This document shows, in pieces, positions 62,571-64,000 of a DNA stretch of 64,000 bases. The DNA is taken from assembly GCA_900637705.1 (NCBI GenBank), contig LR134390.1, forward strand, positions 930,001 through 994,000, read 5' to 3'. Below the pieces are notes generated by a model. That model ran no database searches and was not told the DNA's origin. It was given only the letters and a program-made list of their open reading frames with translations. Made by a program: the position numbers and the translations under genes. Each line of letters starts with the position of its first letter. Within the stretch, counting starts at the first letter, position 1. This DNA is from Fusobacterium varium (GTDB lineage Bacteria; Fusobacteriota; Fusobacteriia; Fusobacteriales; Fusobacteriaceae).

Positions 62571-63427
62571 TTACTTTTTAAAAACAAGATTGTCAAGATA
62601 TTTTTTACAGGCATTTAAATATTTGTTTTTAAACCACTCTCGTAGACTTAAAGGTTCTATTATTTCAATTTCATCCAAAAAGTATGTAAAATATCTTTTA
62701 GCTTTTTCTTCTGAACATTGAAATTCATAAAAATTTTCTTTTTTAGAGATAATTTCAGGACGATTTAATTTAACTTCTTTTAAAATTTTTTCACCTTCTG
62801 GAGTTAAAATTGCTTTTATTTTTTCCCCTGTGAAAGAAATGGATCAAAATCTTTTATAACTTTTTCTACAAACTTTATATCTTCCCAGATTTTTATTTCC
62901 TTAGTAATAAAAATAGTATCTATATTACTTATTCTATAATTTCTATATTTTCCATCATTTATATCATAACAAAAAAGATAATTTGAAAGTTCAAGTTTAG
63001 AACTCCCTATATAAAATGGAAGAACAGAGGTTATTCTTTTGTCTTTAAAATGTATTTTTATAATTTTTTTATCTTTTATTGCTGATTCTAATCTTTCAAT
63101 TATGAATTTAAAAATAAATAATTCTCTATTTTTTCTAGACTGGTTAGCATATTTATAAATAAGTTTTCTTATAAAATCTGCCTCTACCTGTATATTTTTT
63201 TCAAGTAAAAAATCATAGTATGTACTTAAATTTTTTTTATTTAAATTAAATTGGATAACGGATTTTTCCCCATCAAAGAAAAAGTTATCATTTATTTTTT
63301 CATTTTTCATATGTTCGAATATATAGTTTAAGAGGTAGTTTTTTGTTATTTTAAAATTATCCAAATCAGATTCAATTATTTCTAGAACTTGTTTAAGGAG
63401 AGTTATTCTTATTTTCTTTTCCATCAT
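62571..63427 (-). CDS. WYL-domain-like regulator, frameshifted once
   Basis: Reconstructed length 285 residues. The N-terminal part is helical (MEKKIRITLLKQVLEIIESD) and could be a helix-turn-helix variant. The middle has WYL-domain features: ESAIKDKKIIKIHFKDKRITSVLPFYIGSSKLELSNYLFCYD, then YRISNIDTIFI. The C-terminal 90 residues follow after the break at 62837-62839 (FTGEKIKAILTPEGEKILKE). WYL proteins sense ligands or nucleic acid and control many systems. Start at 63427 or one codon later. Confidence 0.65.
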
Positions 63428-63819
63428 GTAAAACCTACTTTCTATTTTTAGTATTATAAAATATTTTATCATAAAAAATCTCAATAATACATAGTACTTT
63501 AAATATTTAGAAATTTGTGATATATTTGAATGTAGAGAAATTTTTTAAAGTATAAAATTAAGTCTATATAAAGAAGAAATTTCAAAAGAAATTTTATGGA
63601 AAAAGATTTGAGTTTTACTAATAATTATAAAATCATAAAAATATAAAGAGTTGTAGGAACTACAAGGATAGCTTGGTAAATATAGGTTGCTAACAAAAGT
63701 AACTACTTCCCAAGAAAGAAACTCTACTTCAAAAATTACAAAGTAATTTTAAGAGGGAGAGGTTCATCAATAGCAGTAAAGATTATAGAAAATGATAAAA
63801 ATGATTAAGGGGGAAAGGT
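63428..63819. other. Long intergenic region with structured leader before bioD
   Basis: 392 bases. The first 200 are AT-rich and hold nothing clear. From 63647 a set of pairings forms a compact structure (see next entry), followed by AAAATTAC-AAA-GTAATTTT (about 63731-63750) and a GGGGGAAAGG ribosome region. Confidence 0.5.
63647..63725 (+). promoter_or_regulatory. Three-way-junction leader, riboswitch-like, upstream of bioD
   Basis: Outer stem AGAGTT (63647-63652) pairs with AACTCT (63720-63725). Within it are hairpin GTAG-GAA-CTAC (63653-63663) and a longer arm CTTGG (63672-63676) / CCAAG (63710-63714) holding GTTGC/GTAAC (63686-63703). The first hairpin and flanks also form a 15-base DNA palindrome. 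No known riboswitch consensus is recognised. It could be a metabolite-sensing leader or partly a BirA-like operator. Confidence 0.4.
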
Positions 63820-64000
63820 ATGAATTTGAATAAGGGGTATTTTATAATAGGGACAGATACAGGGATTGGAAAAACCTATGTGAGTACTCTTCTTTATCAA
63901 GGTATAAAAAAACTAAATGGAGGCTATTATAAACCAGTTCAAAGTGGAGCTTTTGAAATGCTTGGGAAATTAATTTCTCCAGATGTAGAGTTTTTATGTG
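63820..64000 (+). CDS. bioD: Dethiobiotin synthetase (partial, cut by window end)
   Basis: The first 60 residues only. FIIGTDTGIGKTYVSTLL (about 8-25) is the BioD P-loop, and GGYYKPVQSGAF carries the Lys and Ser/Thr that bind substrate. It forms the ureido ring of dethiobiotin from DAPA, CO2 and ATP in biotin synthesis. GGGGGAAAGG lies just before ATG 63820. The rest of the gene and any following bio genes are beyond the window. Confidence 0.9.
   Translation, partial: MNLNKGYFIIGTDTGIGKTYVSTLLYQGIKKLNGGYYKPVQSGAFEMLGKLISPDVEFLC

Overview
The window reads as a chromosomal segment of a Fusobacterium, most like the F. varium / F. ulcerans / F. mortiferum group. The reasons are very AT-rich DNA, a large autotransporter with an extended signal peptide, butyrate-pathway genes (thiolase, crotonase, 3-hydroxybutyryl-CoA dehydrogenase), a Gram-negative Kdo-phosphatase and strong AGGAGG ribosome sites. 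Species is inference; no rRNA or tRNA gene lies in the window to settle it.

Layout. 1-6.6 kb: a MORN-repeat lipoprotein, a decayed gene, a DUF4184 membrane protein and a large autotransporter behind a long intergenic region with two near-palindromic sites. 6.7-11.3 kb: beta-glucoside uptake and hydrolysis (RpiR regulator, PTS EIIBCA, 6-phospho-beta-glucosidase). 11.3-12.7 kb: cobalamin adenosyltransferase and two small unknown genes. 13-20.3 kb: a compact plus-strand run with a JAMM-DinG helicase fusion, PgpH-type c-di-AMP phosphodiesterase, YbeY, a DgkA-PAP2 fusion and a lipase-fold protein. 20.3-27.4 kb: peptide-binding lipoprotein, thl-crt-hbd, and an exported flavocytochrome-type reductase. 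27.5-32.2 kb: purC, rpsT, kdsC, a STAS-like protein, a second MORN protein and leucyl aminopeptidase. 32.2-35.3 kb: TetR regulator divergent from hutG and gltS (formiminoglutamate hydrolysis to glutamate plus glutamate transport), with a perfect palindrome between them. 35.3-38.1 kb: minus-strand thioesterase, membrane protein, YbaK, VOC protein and TrmL. 38.3-56.7 kb: mostly housekeeping genes (thioredoxin-reductase-like protein, PhoH, SecG, RarA, HisS, AspS, ArgS, RapZ, UvrC, SpoIIE-type phosphatase, YqhQ, Rrf2, SfsA), with a structured ncRNA between aspS and argS that may be 6S RNA. 56.8-62.3 kb: a cysteine-rich protein, a PAS/GGDEF/EAL protein and a Cache-GGDEF cyclase. 62.3-64 kb: a coiled-coil protein, a WYL regulator, a structured leader and the start of bioD.

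The dominant oddity is that fifteen long genes are broken by 26 apparent frameshifts. Twenty-four look like loss of one base, mostly in A, T or G runs, and the reading resumes at once in a neighbouring frame with full family conservation. This is best explained by uncorrected indels in the assembly, so these genes are reported here as single reconstructed CDSs with the break positions given. Real biological candidates worth following are the JAMM-DinG fusion, the three-way-junction leader before bioD, the RNA-like element before rpsT, the paired palindromes before the autotransporter, a repeated nested-hairpin terminator, and a thioredoxin reductase lacking the usual NADPH motif.
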